This document shows, in pieces, positions 1 to 10,884 of a DNA stretch of 64,000 nt. The stretch comes from Aricia agestis (Eukaryota; Arthropoda; Insecta; Lepidoptera; Lycaenidae). The notes beneath the pieces were generated by a model, which ran no database searches, was not told the origin of the DNA, and worked only from the letters and a program-made list of their open reading frames with translations. The stretch covers positions 12,213,262-12,277,261 of the forward strand of contig NC_056418.1 in assembly GCF_905147365.1 (NCBI RefSeq). The letters are read 5' to 3'. Each line of letters begins with the position of its first letter. Position 1 is the stretch's first letter. The position numbers and the translations under genes are program-made.

Positions 1-426
1 ATGCAAAAAGTTTTGTAAATTCTTGGGGCATGGAGTTGTTAATAAAAAGACTACAGAGAGAAGTTCAACCTCCCAAGTCTAAATAGCTAGTGCTAAATAG
101 ACGATAAGCCTACGATGAGCTGAAAATTGTGGAGGCCAGGGGCCGTACCACGATACCATTTTGAGATTCAAACAATCGTACGAGAATGCCGCGTTCTACT
201 CTAACAAACATGAAATGACGTTGTTAGAGCAGGACCTTGCATTCTCGTTTGATTTTGTATGGTGTAAAATAGACTAAGAGCAAGGTAGCTGAGCGAATGC
301 TGTTTAATATGATATAACCGCGTACATAGACTCAGTGTTAAACAAGCAGGAATTTACTTTGACCCAAACTGTGGAGGTTCTATTAACTCCTGGCCTTTTA
401 ACAATGAAAAAAATAATGCCTTAGAG

Positions 427-752
427 CAGTGTTTCCCAAAATTGTCGGGACCGCGACCCATCTACAAGAAAGTTTAAAGTTCGCGGCCCACCTTGTGTCA
501 TGAAGACAAAAAAGCGGTATGTTGCTGCCGCTGCATTCACCCGTTAATTCTTATCAGTTCACCACCATATCATCATCGTCAGCCTTATTTACTTTACGTC
601 AGCTTTACTTACCCACGAAGACGAACGAACGAGTAAAATTACAATCAAACGAGTACCTTCGACAATCGTCCTATGGACTATAGTTTCAAGGCCCACCCAA
701 AATCTACCCGCGACCCACCAGTGGGTCGCGACCCACACTTTGGGAAATACTG
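427..752. mobile_element. hAT-type MITE with perfect 8-bp target duplication
   Basis: CAGTGTTTCCCAAA at the left and TTTGGGAAATACTG at the right form terminal inverted repeats around 326 bp. CCTTAGAG is repeated exactly on both sides (419-426 and 753-760). CAGNG termini with an 8-bp duplication are the hallmark of hAT transposons. Near the right end the string GGGTCGCGACCC forms a small internal palindrome. There is no transposase ORF. Confidence 0.9.
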
Positions 753-1449
753 CCTTAGAGGGTCATTACTTTAGAGTTTGGAGTGTGGATCTCGACTCGG
801 AGGTGACTGGTTCACTTTCTGCGTCGGAAAAATATTGTTCAGCTATTGCATAGCTTTTATCGCGAGCTCTGAACACGGCGACTGAATCAAGAAATTCCGT
901 AACAAAAATTAACCTAACACCCTCCACTCCCACCGACATAGCGGTGCGGCGTTGAAACTTGAAAGCCGTGCATCAGTTAATATAATATTATTAGAATAGA
1001 ATAGAATTCCACGAAATATTGCTAAACATAGTAACGAACGCCGTGCATTGCCTGACGTCGTTTAGTTCGGCAGACGGCACGGTGTATGCGAATTATAATT
1101 GCATAGTTTGATAAAAAATGCTAGGCTATATATAATATAGCTTTACCGCGGCAGTCGCCGAGTGCCACACGTATTTTATTTTTAGTGTTTTGATACTTGT
1201 TTTGTTTTACTATAATGATGATCCATCCATGAAAAGAGAGTGTTTTTGTTTATTTCCCATACACTTGGGCACTATGATATTAGTCCTCTGTCAAATCAAT
1301 ATTTTAATTTATAAATTGGTGTAACAATAAAAAATATTATTTTTAGCTAGAGGTTAACATATTTTTTGTAAATATTTATTTAGAAATATTAAAAATGGTA
1401 CTCACGAGTTAAGTCACGTGTTCAGTGTTCACTCAATTATCTATATCTA
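753..1449. other. No gene seen; diverged repeat at about 1030-1186
   Basis: No ORF or RNA gene is recognised. About 1030-1186 is a diverged reverse-strand relative of 38028-38160, sharing TATGCGAATTA and GCCACACGTATTT blocks. The rest shows no structure. Confidence 0.5.
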
Positions 1450-2335
1450 TCTATATATTAATACGTGAGCCAAAAATTTTGTATCCCTTTTTACGAAAAA
1501 TGGGGAAACGTAGGTGAATGAAATTTTGCACAGTTATAGTTTATATGGTGAAGGAGTGCATCGAGCTAATATTATTTTGAAATTATGCTTTTATTACACA
1601 TTTTTTTAACAAATAAAACATTACACACACTACAACACACATACTAGGAAAAATGACAGATTTTTGAGTGACAAGCCTATACATACGAATTATACTCTTT
1701 TATTTTTTTTAACACCTCCGTGGTCTAGTGGTATAGAGCGCGGCTCTTGACTCGTGAGGTCGTGGGTTCGATTCCTGCGTTGGATACATGTTATTTCCAA
1801 GTTTGGTTAGGACAATGCAGGCTGATCACCTGATTGTCTGACAAGTAAGATGATCCATGCGTCGGATGGACATGTAAAAAGTCGGTCCTGCTCCTGATCT
1901 CTCGCCGGTCGTGTCGGTCTTCCGTCCCACTCGGTTATGAGAGTAAAGGAATAGAGAGTGCTCTTGTGTACTGCGCACACACTTGGGCACTATAAAATTA
2001 CTCCTGCGTAGCTGGCCTGGTTTCAATGAAACCGGCCACCGTCACCGGAACCGGTGTGGGGGAGCTATTAGCAACTCTTTTATTTATGGTTGAAGTCTGT
2101 TGACAACAAGCTGACAAATTGAAAATGGATTATAGTTTTTTTTTATTGAATCAGATACTATTAGACAATGCTTACACGGCCAGTCTGAGATCAGCTGAGT
2201 CCCAGAGATAAGAGTTGAAAAAATATGATAAAGTCAATATTTTTTTACAAAATATAGGTAGTAGATGGGTAGTCTTAATGTCGTTGAAACTAAGGTCGAA
2301 TTTCGACTTCGACTTCGACATTGGGCGATCTCTAG
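1450..2335 (+). mobile_element. Helitron-like element split by a SINE
   Basis: It starts TCTATATATTAATACGTG and ends CTCTAG followed by T, with a hairpin-forming GGTCGAA/TTTCGAC block shortly before the end. TC...CTAG with a 3' hairpin is the Helitron signature. A second copy without the SINE is at 23009-23432. Bases 1706-2073 are the inserted SINE. Confidence 0.75.
1706..2073 (+). mobile_element. tRNA-headed SINE (family 1, copy a)
   Basis: The head has a polymerase III A box (TGGTCTAGTGG) and B box (GGGTTCGATTCC), a body of about 280 bp and the tail GTGTGGGGGAGCTATTA. It is flanked by the 12-bp duplication ACTCTTTTATTT (1694-1705 and 2074-2085). The empty site at about 23258 confirms these limits. 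Small ORFs in the body are not genes. The anticodon arm does not pair properly, so it is not a working tRNA. Confidence 0.9.
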
Positions 2336-3023
2336 TTAATTTAATTGTATTACAATTAATTTCGACAGAATGTTCACAGAAAATCATAATTAACTTCCGG
2401 CAAAGTCGCAAAGTACTATTTTCTTTTGTTCTTCGAATCCTTTAGGTGTAATTAAATTTCTTTGTGTATAAATTTCATAGTCTTAGCGACAGAAATTAAT
2501 GGCCAAAAAGGGGGTATAAATACGGATTGTACCCCCCTTTTAAACCTTTAGCTATTAATATCAGGTGGTTGTACAATATTTTACGGAATTTTCTGTAGGT
2601 ATATAGTTAGGTGTATTAACTGTGGTTCTGTGGTCATCGCCGTTGGTTTTACATTTTGTAAATTTTATAAATGTATGTGGGATAATTATTAATTTAGTAT
2701 TAACTTTTTAATTTGTATTCTGTTGTCTATGTATAGCAAGCCGGATGAGTGATGACTTGGCAGGTGACACTTGTCAGATGTGGGTAGAGTTGTCAGTAGT
2801 AAAAGCAAGATGAATAAGATGTTTGGTTCGGTTGATATAGAAAAATAAAGTTAGTGAGAATTTTAAAACGTTTTTGCATTAGATTGAGCCACATCCCACA
2901 TGTATACTTTACTTTATTATAAAATGGTCCTCAAGCATTTACATTCGATAATGTCAAATTTTATCAACATCCCCTCAACGGCTTAAGTGTAAAGAGATGG
3001 AGGAGACATTTTCGCACTTATAA
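2336..3023. other. No gene seen; short hairpin at 2505-2545
   Basis: AT-rich DNA with no ORF worth reporting. AAAAGGGGG and CCCCCCTTTT form a short stem around 2505-2545. Nothing else is recognised. Confidence 0.5.
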
Positions 3024-3258
3024 GTAACGATGGTCCATTGTCTATGAGATAAAAAAAAAATCGATGCAATAAGATGTGTTTTTAAATTATCCATTCAAAG
3101 TTGAAATCTATTTGTATTTTGTACACAAGAAACTCTATTTGTACATCTTCTTGTGTACAAATTACAAAATATAGAGTTCAATTTTAAGTGGGTAAAATGC
3201 GTCTCATTGCATAAAGTTTTACTATATTTTTATCTTATAGAAAATGGACCATCGTTAC
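3024..3258. repeat. Palindromic MITE, 235 bp
   Basis: GTAACGATGGTCCATT at the left and its exact complement at the right enclose an imperfect palindrome whose centre (TTGTACACAAGAA...TTCTTGTGTACAA) also pairs. The whole element can fold into one long hairpin. No target duplication was clear. Confidence 0.8.
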
Positions 3259-4137
3259 GAATATAAACACTGAATGCTTGTTCTAAAGAATGGCTCATTA
3301 AAAAAATAGCAGTTATCGCAACGTTGCAATGTGAATTGACCCTTAACTTAAAGTCTATCATTTACTTGAGGTACTTGTAAGTTAAGACATTTCAATAAAA
3401 GTTAAAATGAATCTACACAAATTAAATATAATATTTGTTTTTCCGCACAAATTGTTTTTGAATTGCGTCGAAACTTTGTCAATCTATTGCTGGCGGTTAC
3501 GGCAACTCCCTGTAAGGGCACTTTCATACGTTGCACGTCGCGTCATATTCAATGACACTTTGTTGCATTGCAACTTGCAATTAGTGTGTTACACACTGAA
3601 GGCGTCGTTTAAGAGGTCAAAGTGAAGATTATAATAATATTAACATTTTCTCCATAATATTATATTTACACTTGCACTTGTACTTTTAAGAATAGCATCG
3701 TAATTATAACTTATAAGATAATATTATTTAGTTCTGGTTTTAATAAGGCAAAAAAAGGAAGAAGAAGCTTCGACCAGGCGATTCATGTACTTGTTAGTTA
3801 TTTTTTTCAATAGAAGTAACATAATTTTTCAAATAAATACATAGTACATACCTTAATATTTTATATTGATTCTGTGGTTTCTTTTAATTCATCCTTCAAT
3901 CGGTTGCCGTAACGTAAAAGCTAACTAATTTGCTAAGACGTTCAAATCGCACGTCACACCGCAAACAGCATGAAACCACCTTTACATCAATTGTTCAATC
4001 ACAATAGCCTTTTAAGCGCCTTTACAAATCACTTGTACAATTTTTCTCTATAGAAATGTACCATCAGCTGCCATTATGTGACAGAGGAGTGCTTTTAATG
4101 GAATAATAGCTGATCGAGCTGAATATCCTTTTTTTCA
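3259..4137. other. No gene seen; MITE fragment near 3310-3352
   Basis: AACGTTGCAATGTGAATTGACCC resembles one end of the MITE family at 18170, 20953, 48432 and 55306. The remainder is AT-rich with no recognisable feature. Confidence 0.45.
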
Positions 4138-4300
4138 TATAAAATTAGGGGGCAAATGAGCTAACGGGTCACATGATGGAAAGCAACTACCGTCGCCCAT
4201 GGACCCTGGTGACACTAGAAGAGTTGCAAGTTTGATGCCGACACTCGTGAAGGTTTGCAGGTCGTATTGGAACCGAAATACTGCTACAGCGAAAGATTCT
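4138..4300 (-). mobile_element. Jockey-like LINE 3' end, decayed
   Basis: Read on the minus strand it has the tail block CCATGGGCGACGGTAGTTGC and, just before it, an echo of the C-terminal peptide DLQTF found intact at 14555-14850. It is diverged and lacks a poly-A stretch. Confidence 0.65.
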
Positions 4301-4343
4301 TGATGACTGCGCCAAAAGTTGTATCCACAGATGAATAATATTA

Positions 4344-4369
4344 TCTTATATCTTTAAACGAGCAATTCT

Positions 4370-4466
<97 letters not shown>

Positions 4467-4736
4467 GGAATCTCGGAATCGGCTCCAACGATTTTCATGA
4501 AATTTAGTATATAGGGGGTTTCAGGGGCGATAAATCGATGTAGCTAGGAATCATTTTCAGAAAATGTCTTTTTATTCGTGTTTTATCGATAATCGATAAA
4601 CTGAAAAATTATTTATTGGCAAATAATAATACTATTTTAAGAGCAACTAATTGTTTGAACGTCCAGCAGATGGCGTTATTAAGTAACACGAAGTCAATGA
4701 GTGTTTGCTATACCGAGATACTCGGTCATCCAGGTA
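4344..4736 (+). mobile_element. Helitron-like element with a long (AT)n tract
   Basis: The 5' end TCTTATATCTTTAAACGAGC recurs at 63858. The segment GGAATCTCGGAATCGGCTCC onward recurs at 37828-37980. Near the 3' end the hairpin CCGAG-ATA-CTCGG is followed by TCATCCAGGTA where CTAG would be expected. The (AT)n tract belongs to the element's 5' part and has expanded here. Confidence 0.65.
4372..4463. repeat. (AT)n microsatellite, 92 bp
   Basis: This is an uninterrupted TA dinucleotide run inside the Helitron-like element; the homologous tract at 63887-63899 is only about a dozen bases. Confidence 0.98.
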
Positions 4737-6303
4737 CTTCTTATTTATTACTGAATAGTCCTTATTTATAGATAAAGTTGTTATGTAAAATATGTAAAAT
4801 AGGCTGCAAAATTAGCCTTTGAAGTTAATTTGTGAAATAATCCTCCATAATAACTGTAACTAATTTCTACCCGGGGCACAATCTAAAACCAAAATTATGA
4901 AATAATTATTTTGTATCTAACATTAGTATATTATGATGTAATTGTGTACGAAAATGTATGTACGATATTTTGCATAATAACGTATCAAAATATACTTTTA
5001 ATTTTTCAATTTTCGGAAACAAATATATAAAATATAATATGAAAAACATAACTGGATTCTGTATATTAGTATGGAAATCATTTCTCATTTCAATTTCCAA
5101 TCTCCTACTCAACTCACGTACATAAGAAAATTTGAACCTAAAATTGGGATGATCTTATTTTGTTCCTTCCTTATTTTGTAATTGCGTTGCCTCGGCACTC
5201 GTGCGAAAATTGTTGTTATTGCGAAATATTGTTAGCACACCTTACAGGTGGTAAATAGTTGCAAATTATAGCAAAAGCCTATAATCACGGGATTTTGCTA
5301 TATCGTGCACGTATGTAGATTACATGCATTATTTGGTTCGGATAAGAAAAAAAAACAATTATTGAGATCACTGTCTTTAAACAATCTTTCACTCATATGC
5401 CTCAAAGTTTAGGTAACTAATTTATGTTACACTTTGTACATACAGCCTCTGGCCTCTGCAATTTCCTCATTTATCTCACATGTAAATAAACGTTTTGTTC
5501 TTACACGTATACCTAAAAAAGAAAGACAGAGTTCTGCAAAACACAAACTAAGTGGAAACTACGTCTCGATGTATCATTACATAGACATTAGACATACTGA
5601 TACAGACACACGTAACAAAACTAAGCCGAGCCAGTCCACACGGCGCGTTGTGTCAGCGTTGTGTCGACGCAGCGCTGCCGTTGCGTTGTTTTACATACAA
5701 ATAACCAAGGTGTTCACACTGCGCGCTACGTCGTCGCAACGCACACATGACGGTCAGCAGCCCCCAAGACGAATCGGAAGGATGACGCAGCGCCCGTGTG
5801 CGTGACAATATTGTCAAATATACATTTAAGTGAAAAGTGGAAAAAGCAGATATTAAGTCCGAATAATTCCTCGAAGTACTTCTTAAAGGATTCAGGTCTG
5901 ACGCTTCAATTCTACATAATGGCTTCGATATGCTTGGAAACGCCTCATCTTTAATACATTCGAAACGGACACCTCACGTTACTGTAAAAACCTAAACCAC
6001 AGAACACAAACGCGGTCATAAATTGTGCGGCTATCCCATACCTCTATCTCTGTCCCACATGTATATCTGTCCTTTTCCCACGTAGCTTCATAAGCAACAA
6101 TGCACGTTCCATACATTACGGTTTTGAGCGTAAAATATACAGATTTTTTACTATTGTTTCCAGCGAGGAATGTTTCATTTATGCCCTAAAGATGAATTGT
6201 AGCATTAACTCCGTAATTTTTGTGTATTGTTTCTATCTTTCCTTACGTTACTTTCATGCTAAGAGCATCTGGTACCAAAAATGGTGTGCCAAGCTTTAGT
6301 GAA
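4737..6303. other. No gene seen; GC-rich patch at 5620-5800
   Basis: A 123-codon open frame at 5434-5805 runs across a GC-rich patch full of GCG/CGC and GTTGTGTC repeats. It has no domain, no splice partner and biased repeat composition, so I do not call it a gene. The rest is unremarkable AT-rich DNA. Confidence 0.5.
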
Positions 6304-6306
6304 TAA

Positions 6307-7295
6307 GGGTGGGTTGCACCAGAGGCAGAGTTATGGTCAAAGTTATGGTTATAGTTAAGGCTAACTTTAACTTTAACCCTAACTTTGACCGCAGAATTTG
6401 ACAGATGACAGCTGGTCCGACAGGGCTTTAACTGAACGTGAGCGAGGGCGCTGCTAGTAAAGGAGAACTGTCAAAAATGGCGTTTTTGTATGATGACAGC
6501 GTTAGTTCCTTTTTTCGAGCCTTGTCGAGCTCAAGGTTATCGTTAAACATGGCGTCCATTATTGACTTTAACCAGAGATTTGACACTTTGCATTGTAGTT
6601 AAAGTTAAGGCTGTCACAGACAGAGCAGGTAATGTAATGTATCTTTCTCTACATTTCAATGCTAAACGCCCCGCTTGACGCACATTTTCAGCTGCTAAAG
6701 TGTTATAAAGGCTGTTCTTATTTTTAATGTTATTATACTGTGACCTTTCGAGTTACTTGCTATTAGATTCACTAGATAGTTCATCAGAAGATGATTCGGA
6801 TTGTAATTTTGATGCGCGCATTGTTACATATTGTGCCAAAAACAGAACGATGTGGATTGAAGATATTGTATTGAAAATATAGGCTCTGGGGAACAGACTG
6901 CCTGCAGTACCTGCTGTGAGTGCTGTGCTAAGGTGGCAACTAGCAAGTGGCAACACTGTGTATCTGTCTATCATACACATATAATATAATCACAGAAATT
7001 ATTGAACATCCTCTGAAGAGAAGAGATGTAATATACAGAAATATATTGAGATGTATTTAGATGTATCAAAATATAAATGTATATTTTCATATAGCTCTGT
7101 ATCTTAAGATACGAAGATGTAAAAATATACATTATAGCTGTTGTGTGTGGTCTCCTGACGATTTCTATAGAAAGATGTATCGAGATGTATCGTGCTATAA
7201 TATACATCTTTACATTACCTGCTCTGTCTGTGACAGCCTTTAAAGTTATAGTTAAAGTTACAGTTATGGTTAAAGTAAGTTGGTGCAATCCACCC
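6307..7295. mobile_element. PIF/Harbinger-like MITE, opened by a nested MITE
   Basis: GGGTGGGTTGCACCA at the left pairs with TGGTGCAATCCACCC at the right, flanked by TAA at 6304-6306 and 7296-7298. Subterminal repeats of TTATRGTTAAAG type follow each end. The same family is at 26931-27446. Bases 6607-7240 are a second element inside it. Small ORFs here are not genes. Confidence 0.8.
6607..7240. mobile_element. Nested MITE with 31-bp inverted ends
   Basis: AAGGCTGTCACAGACAGAGC begins a 31-base arm at 6607-6637 whose exact complement is 7210-7240. TTA flanks both sides of AGGCTGTC/GACAGCCT. The core is AT-rich and has several ATGTAT blocks. It was inserted after the outer element, since it interrupts it. 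Confidence 0.8.
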
Positions 7296-7599
7296 TAAAC
7301 ATCAGCATTGTCAGTTAGGCACAAAACCTAATAAAGTACTAATTATATTGAGATAAAGTTTACGACAATACAGATAGCGTGATGATTTTTGATCCAAGTT
7401 TTATCGCATTTAAACCGTATATACCGATCGGATTTTCAAGATAATATGTATAAATAGGTTTACAGGTAGTATCTAACTAACCAAGAAATTAATTTAATGA
7501 AATTCAAATGCGTTTTTGATAATAAAATCAGTTTCTACATGAAAAAAATTTACACTCATTTAATAAAAATGCTAGGCGTTTTTGTTTATCCCCTTGTCA

Positions 7600-7720
7600 G
7601 GTGTAAATCAAAATCAAAATTGTTTTATTTCTGAATAAATTTAAAATAAATATTTTCAGAATGTGCCTACCACCGGTTCGGGAACTAACCCGGCGAGAAG
7701 AACCGGCGTAAGAAACTCGC
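7600..7720. repeat. Interspersed repeat, ACCACCGGTTCGG type
   Basis: TCAAAATCAAAATTG followed by CAGAATGTGCCTACCACCGG and CGAGAAGAACCGGCG is a sequence I recall as a common lepidopteran retroelement end. A diverged piece may lie at 35262-35320. The class is uncertain. Confidence 0.5.
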
Positions 7721-8237
7721 AAAAAAAGACCGTATGATATTTGATAAAACAACATGCATATTAATGATAAAATATCAACTTTCTACAACGCCAACATTAC
7801 GCTATTCTCTGGATGTTTTGACACAATAATTGAATTTGAAATTTCAACATAGCATTAATGAATTCAGTAATTCCCTGCAGCTATATTGATGATTCATATA
7901 ATTTGAAATTGCTGATTATTAATGTTGCGCCGCGTCAGAATGCGCTAGCCCTAATTCTATCTCCGATTTGTTATGGTGGATACAGTTGGATTGCAAAATA
8001 TACGATACAGTCTGTTACTTATTGTATACGTGAAACTTTAATATTTATCGGCAAAACTGGAGAAACTACGTACATATCTAGAAATGTATAATATTATGTA
8101 AACAGCTACCATATTCTAACCGCAATCTACATATTATTATAACGATTAACGACCTGCCTTATTTACGATATTCTATCATCATCATATTATCAATGCACAC
8201 CACGTCCCTGTTTATTTCCCGCCCCACTAAATTAGCC

Positions 8238-8660
8238 CTAAGCGGCCGCATCCGGCCGCGATAACAATAGATAAGCTATTGTATCGTTATTCGACGACGA
8301 TTCGAACTCTTCTCCTTCCTTTTTAGTGAGTGCAGACCATAGCGTGACGCGGGACTCATAATTATATATAGCTATATATCTTAGAAATTCTACGTTTTTG
8401 TCAATAATTATACCATAAAATTTGTCAGAGTTAGCCAAAAACAACCCTAAAGTGGACCCATTAATTTTTGCTTCAATATGCTCTATTATAAATAATATAG
8501 TACAGATTATGATGTTTAAATAAAAATGTTGAATTATGGATGATTTTGTAATGCTTCTTATCAAATACTTTAACAATTTAATCCCACCGAATAGAACAAT
8601 ATAGGCGCGATCAAACGTCTTAAAAAGGTATTTTAGAGATGAACTTTCGAGAATTCTCAA
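8238..8660 (-). CDS. Unrecognised 140-codon ORF, probably not a gene
   Basis: This is a single open frame on the minus strand, with a hydrophobic stretch around residues 45-60 (LNIIICTILFIIEHI) and a charged C-terminal part ending LSRPDAAA. I recognise no domain. The start is simply the first ATG. It overlaps no repeat that I can identify, which is why it is kept, but AT-rich DNA yields such frames by chance. Confidence 0.15.
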   Translation of the reverse strand: MRILESSSLKYLFKTFDRAYIVLFGGIKLLKYLIRSITKSSIIQHFYLNIIICTILFIIEHIEAKINGSTLGLFLANSDKFYGIIIDKNVEFLRYIAIYNYESRVTLWSALTKKEGEEFESSSNNDTIAYLLLSRPDAAA

Positions 8661-9325
8661 TCCCGAGGGAGAAGGGCGATCGGTTTTTTATCACTCCATC
8701 TTTGTTTATTAATTATAGGTTTACTAAGATTAATTGTGTTTGCCGTCGGCATCACAACAAAATTAAATGGTGTGTCAGAGCACGCTATTATGTGCGTGTG
8801 CCGAATTCGGGTAGTCTGGTGTGAATCAATCAAACCCTTCATTGTCAATCGAAGATCTACCGATTATGAAATTTAACAACAGAAGCATTACGAACTTGTA
8901 ATATCAAGCGCCAATATCAATTCAAAGTAAGCTTATATGTCAAAATATACTCACTTAACACAGAACCATAAAGTTAATATACCTAGCGGAATAGAGCAAC
9001 AATCTCGAGCTGTCAAACGTAACCAAAATTGGTTTTCATCTGTATGAAAAATATGTGTACGTATACACTTACACAAGCATGATTGAACATGAATTCTATG
9101 AGATTAAATTGTCAACGTGCGGCACGTGCCGACTGGAAAAAAAGAGTGCTGCTGTCGTGTATCACACGTCTCTTTTTACCACGCAGTGTTACTGATAGTG
9201 ACATCTCACTTGCTCAGGCCTTTGTTTCTCTATTCCACTATGTATATTAACTTTATGCACAAAACTCACCTAACACAGAACTTCCACTTGTATGTCAAAA
9301 TATACTCACTTTTTCAAAAAGAAGC
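8661..9325. other. No gene seen
   Basis: Only short frames occur. TATGTCAAAATATACTCAC-like strings appear twice (about 8935 and 9290), hinting at a diverged local duplication. Confidence 0.4.
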
Positions 9326-9392
9326 CTTAAAATATACTTACTATTCCAAACAGACCCTTAAGGTCTGTTTGGAAAAGTAAGTATATTTTAAG
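9326..9392. repeat. Perfect hairpin, 31-bp arms
   Basis: Arms 9326-9356 and 9362-9392 are exact complements around a 5-base loop (CTTAA). It could be a short MITE relic or a foldback; no flanking duplication was seen. Confidence 0.9.
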
Positions 9393-9709
9393 AAGTCTCA
9401 AATCACTCTCTCCACATTTTAAAAACGCTATCGTTTTTACATCGTTCGTTACACAGCACTTGGCTCAAGTTTTTAAATTTAAAAACGGAATAAAAACAAA
9501 AAGCGACGCGCTGAGGGCAATTCTCGGAAAATATTAAAATCCGTGTAAATGAAGGCCCTTCCGAGTGCTCTTAGTTTTGTGGCGGATTGTGGCTTTAATA
9601 TGGTTATCTTTTGAGCTCCGTCGCAGATTTGTGTACAATGTGGCGTTTATATTCGGAACTGTTTGTTTTAACCTACTGCGCTAGAGGGTATTTTGAGTTC
9701 ACACACTTA

Positions 9710-9845
9710 GGGCCTTTTTCACCACTTTCAGATTAAGTGCCGAATATGCTATTCAAATCTTTTTTGACAGATTCTCCACACTTCATATTCTGTCAAGTTA
9801 AGTATAGCCTATTCGGCACTTATCAGGAAGTGGTGAAACAGACCC
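9710..9845. repeat. MITE with TTA target duplication
   Basis: GGGCCTTTTTCACCACTT and AAGTGGTGAAACAGACCC are inverted ends around 136 bp, flanked by TTA at 9707-9709 and 9846-9848. It belongs to the same family as the intronic copy at 53724-53867. Confidence 0.8.
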
Positions 9846-9935
9846 TTAAATTATTATTTGACGCGCCCCAGAAAATACCTTAAATGCATTTAGGGTTGGG
9901 TCATGGGTGGGTAGATTGAAGTTCTATATGACATA

Positions 9936-10054
9936 TGACAGATATATCACGATATAGCTGTCATATGTAACGTGTCACGATAGCCGGGTCTATTATGTCA
10001 AATTGCTGTCATATTATGTCACGACATATGACAGCAATTTGACACGATAGACCC
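9936..10054. repeat. Cluster of palindromes built on TGACATATGACAG
   Basis: GGGTCTAT at 9986 and ATAGACCC ending at 10054 bound an inner palindrome (TGTCAAATTGCTGTCAT against ATGACAGCAATTTGACA). A related palindrome (ATGACAGATATATC...) precedes it. It resembles a small foldback element next to a fragment of a relative. Confidence 0.7.
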
Positions 10055-10427
10055 TAAGGCTACACATAGCGGCACCATCGAACACTGAGGCCTGAGGGTG
10101 TTAAAATAAGTCTGGTTCAGATCTTTTTCTCACTTAACCAACGCATAAACTGAATAACTTATATTACTGAAACTATTATCAGTGATATCAGTTATAGTAC
10201 AGGTTCCCTAGAACATTTTTTTTATTACTATGAAGCAATTTTTTCTGAGTAGGTTCATTTTGATAAGAACAACGATTTCCTCGGCGAAAATTCTCGAAAG
10301 TGGTAGCTAACAGAGATAGAAAGGATTTAATATTTCGATTTAATGGATCTATAAAATATGGATTGTTCTATTTGTAGGACAATGTTACTGTTAAATTATA
10401 TAAGTATTAACCTATCAACCTTTACAA

Positions 10428-10622
10428 GGGAACCTGCCCCCGTAGACAAGTGGCAAAACGCTAACGCTAACGCTAGCGCTAGCGCTACAAAATGTATGGA
10501 TTTGACATTAGTATTCGCTAGCGAAGCGATGACTTATGTCAAATCGCATACATTTTGTAGCGTTAGCGTTAGCGTTAGCGTTAGCGTTAGCGTTAGCGCT
10601 TTGCCACTTGTCTACAGGCCCT
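10428..10622. repeat. Palindromic MITE carrying hexamer arrays
   Basis: GTAGACAAGTGGCAAA near the left is matched by TTTGCCACTTGTCTAC at the right. Inside lie (AACGCT)n with some GCTAGC variants at the left and about seven GTTAGC units at the right, then TACAAAATGTATG and its complement. The 130-codon frame across it is an artefact of the hexamers. Confidence 0.85.
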
Positions 10623-10673
10623 GTACTATTATACTGAAAATAGTTTCAGTAGTACGTAGCACGTACATACTTA

Positions 10674-10884
10674 TCCATACTAATATTATAAATGAGAAAG
10701 TGTGTCTGTCTGTCTGTCTGTCTGTTACCTCTTCACGCCCAAACCGCTGAACTGATATTGCTGAAATTTGGCATGCAGATTTGAGTCCCGGGAAAGCACA
10801 TAGGATACTTTTTATCCCGGAAAAATGTACGGTTCCCGCGCGATAAACGAGTTTTGGCGCAACGGAGTTGCAGGCGTCATCTAG
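10674..10884 (+). mobile_element. Short Helitron, family H1
   Basis: It starts TCCATACTAATATTATAAAT and ends CTAG followed by T, with the hairpin GCAAC-GGA-GTTGC about 12 bases before the end. The body has (TGTC)n and ATACTTTTTATCCCGG blocks. H1 copies recur at 12834, 28914, 32846, 37343, 44537, 44703, 45823 and 59519. Confidence 0.85.

Noticed and set aside
1714..1790. tRNA gene candidate (also at 31350-31430, 45290-45345, 47341-47412)
   Set aside because: A and B boxes are present, but the anticodon stem does not pair, each is fused to the same 280-bp body, and target duplications flank the whole unit. These are SINE heads.
5434..5805. 123-codon ORF
   Set aside because: No domain or splice context; the second half is a GC-rich repeat-like patch.
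10561..10600. Telomeric repeat
   Set aside because: The unit is GTTAGC inside a MITE arm, whereas insect telomeres use TTAGG.
10358..10750. 130-codon ORF with SVSVSVSVS
   Set aside because: Produced by the GTTAGC hexamers of a MITE and the start of an H1 Helitron.
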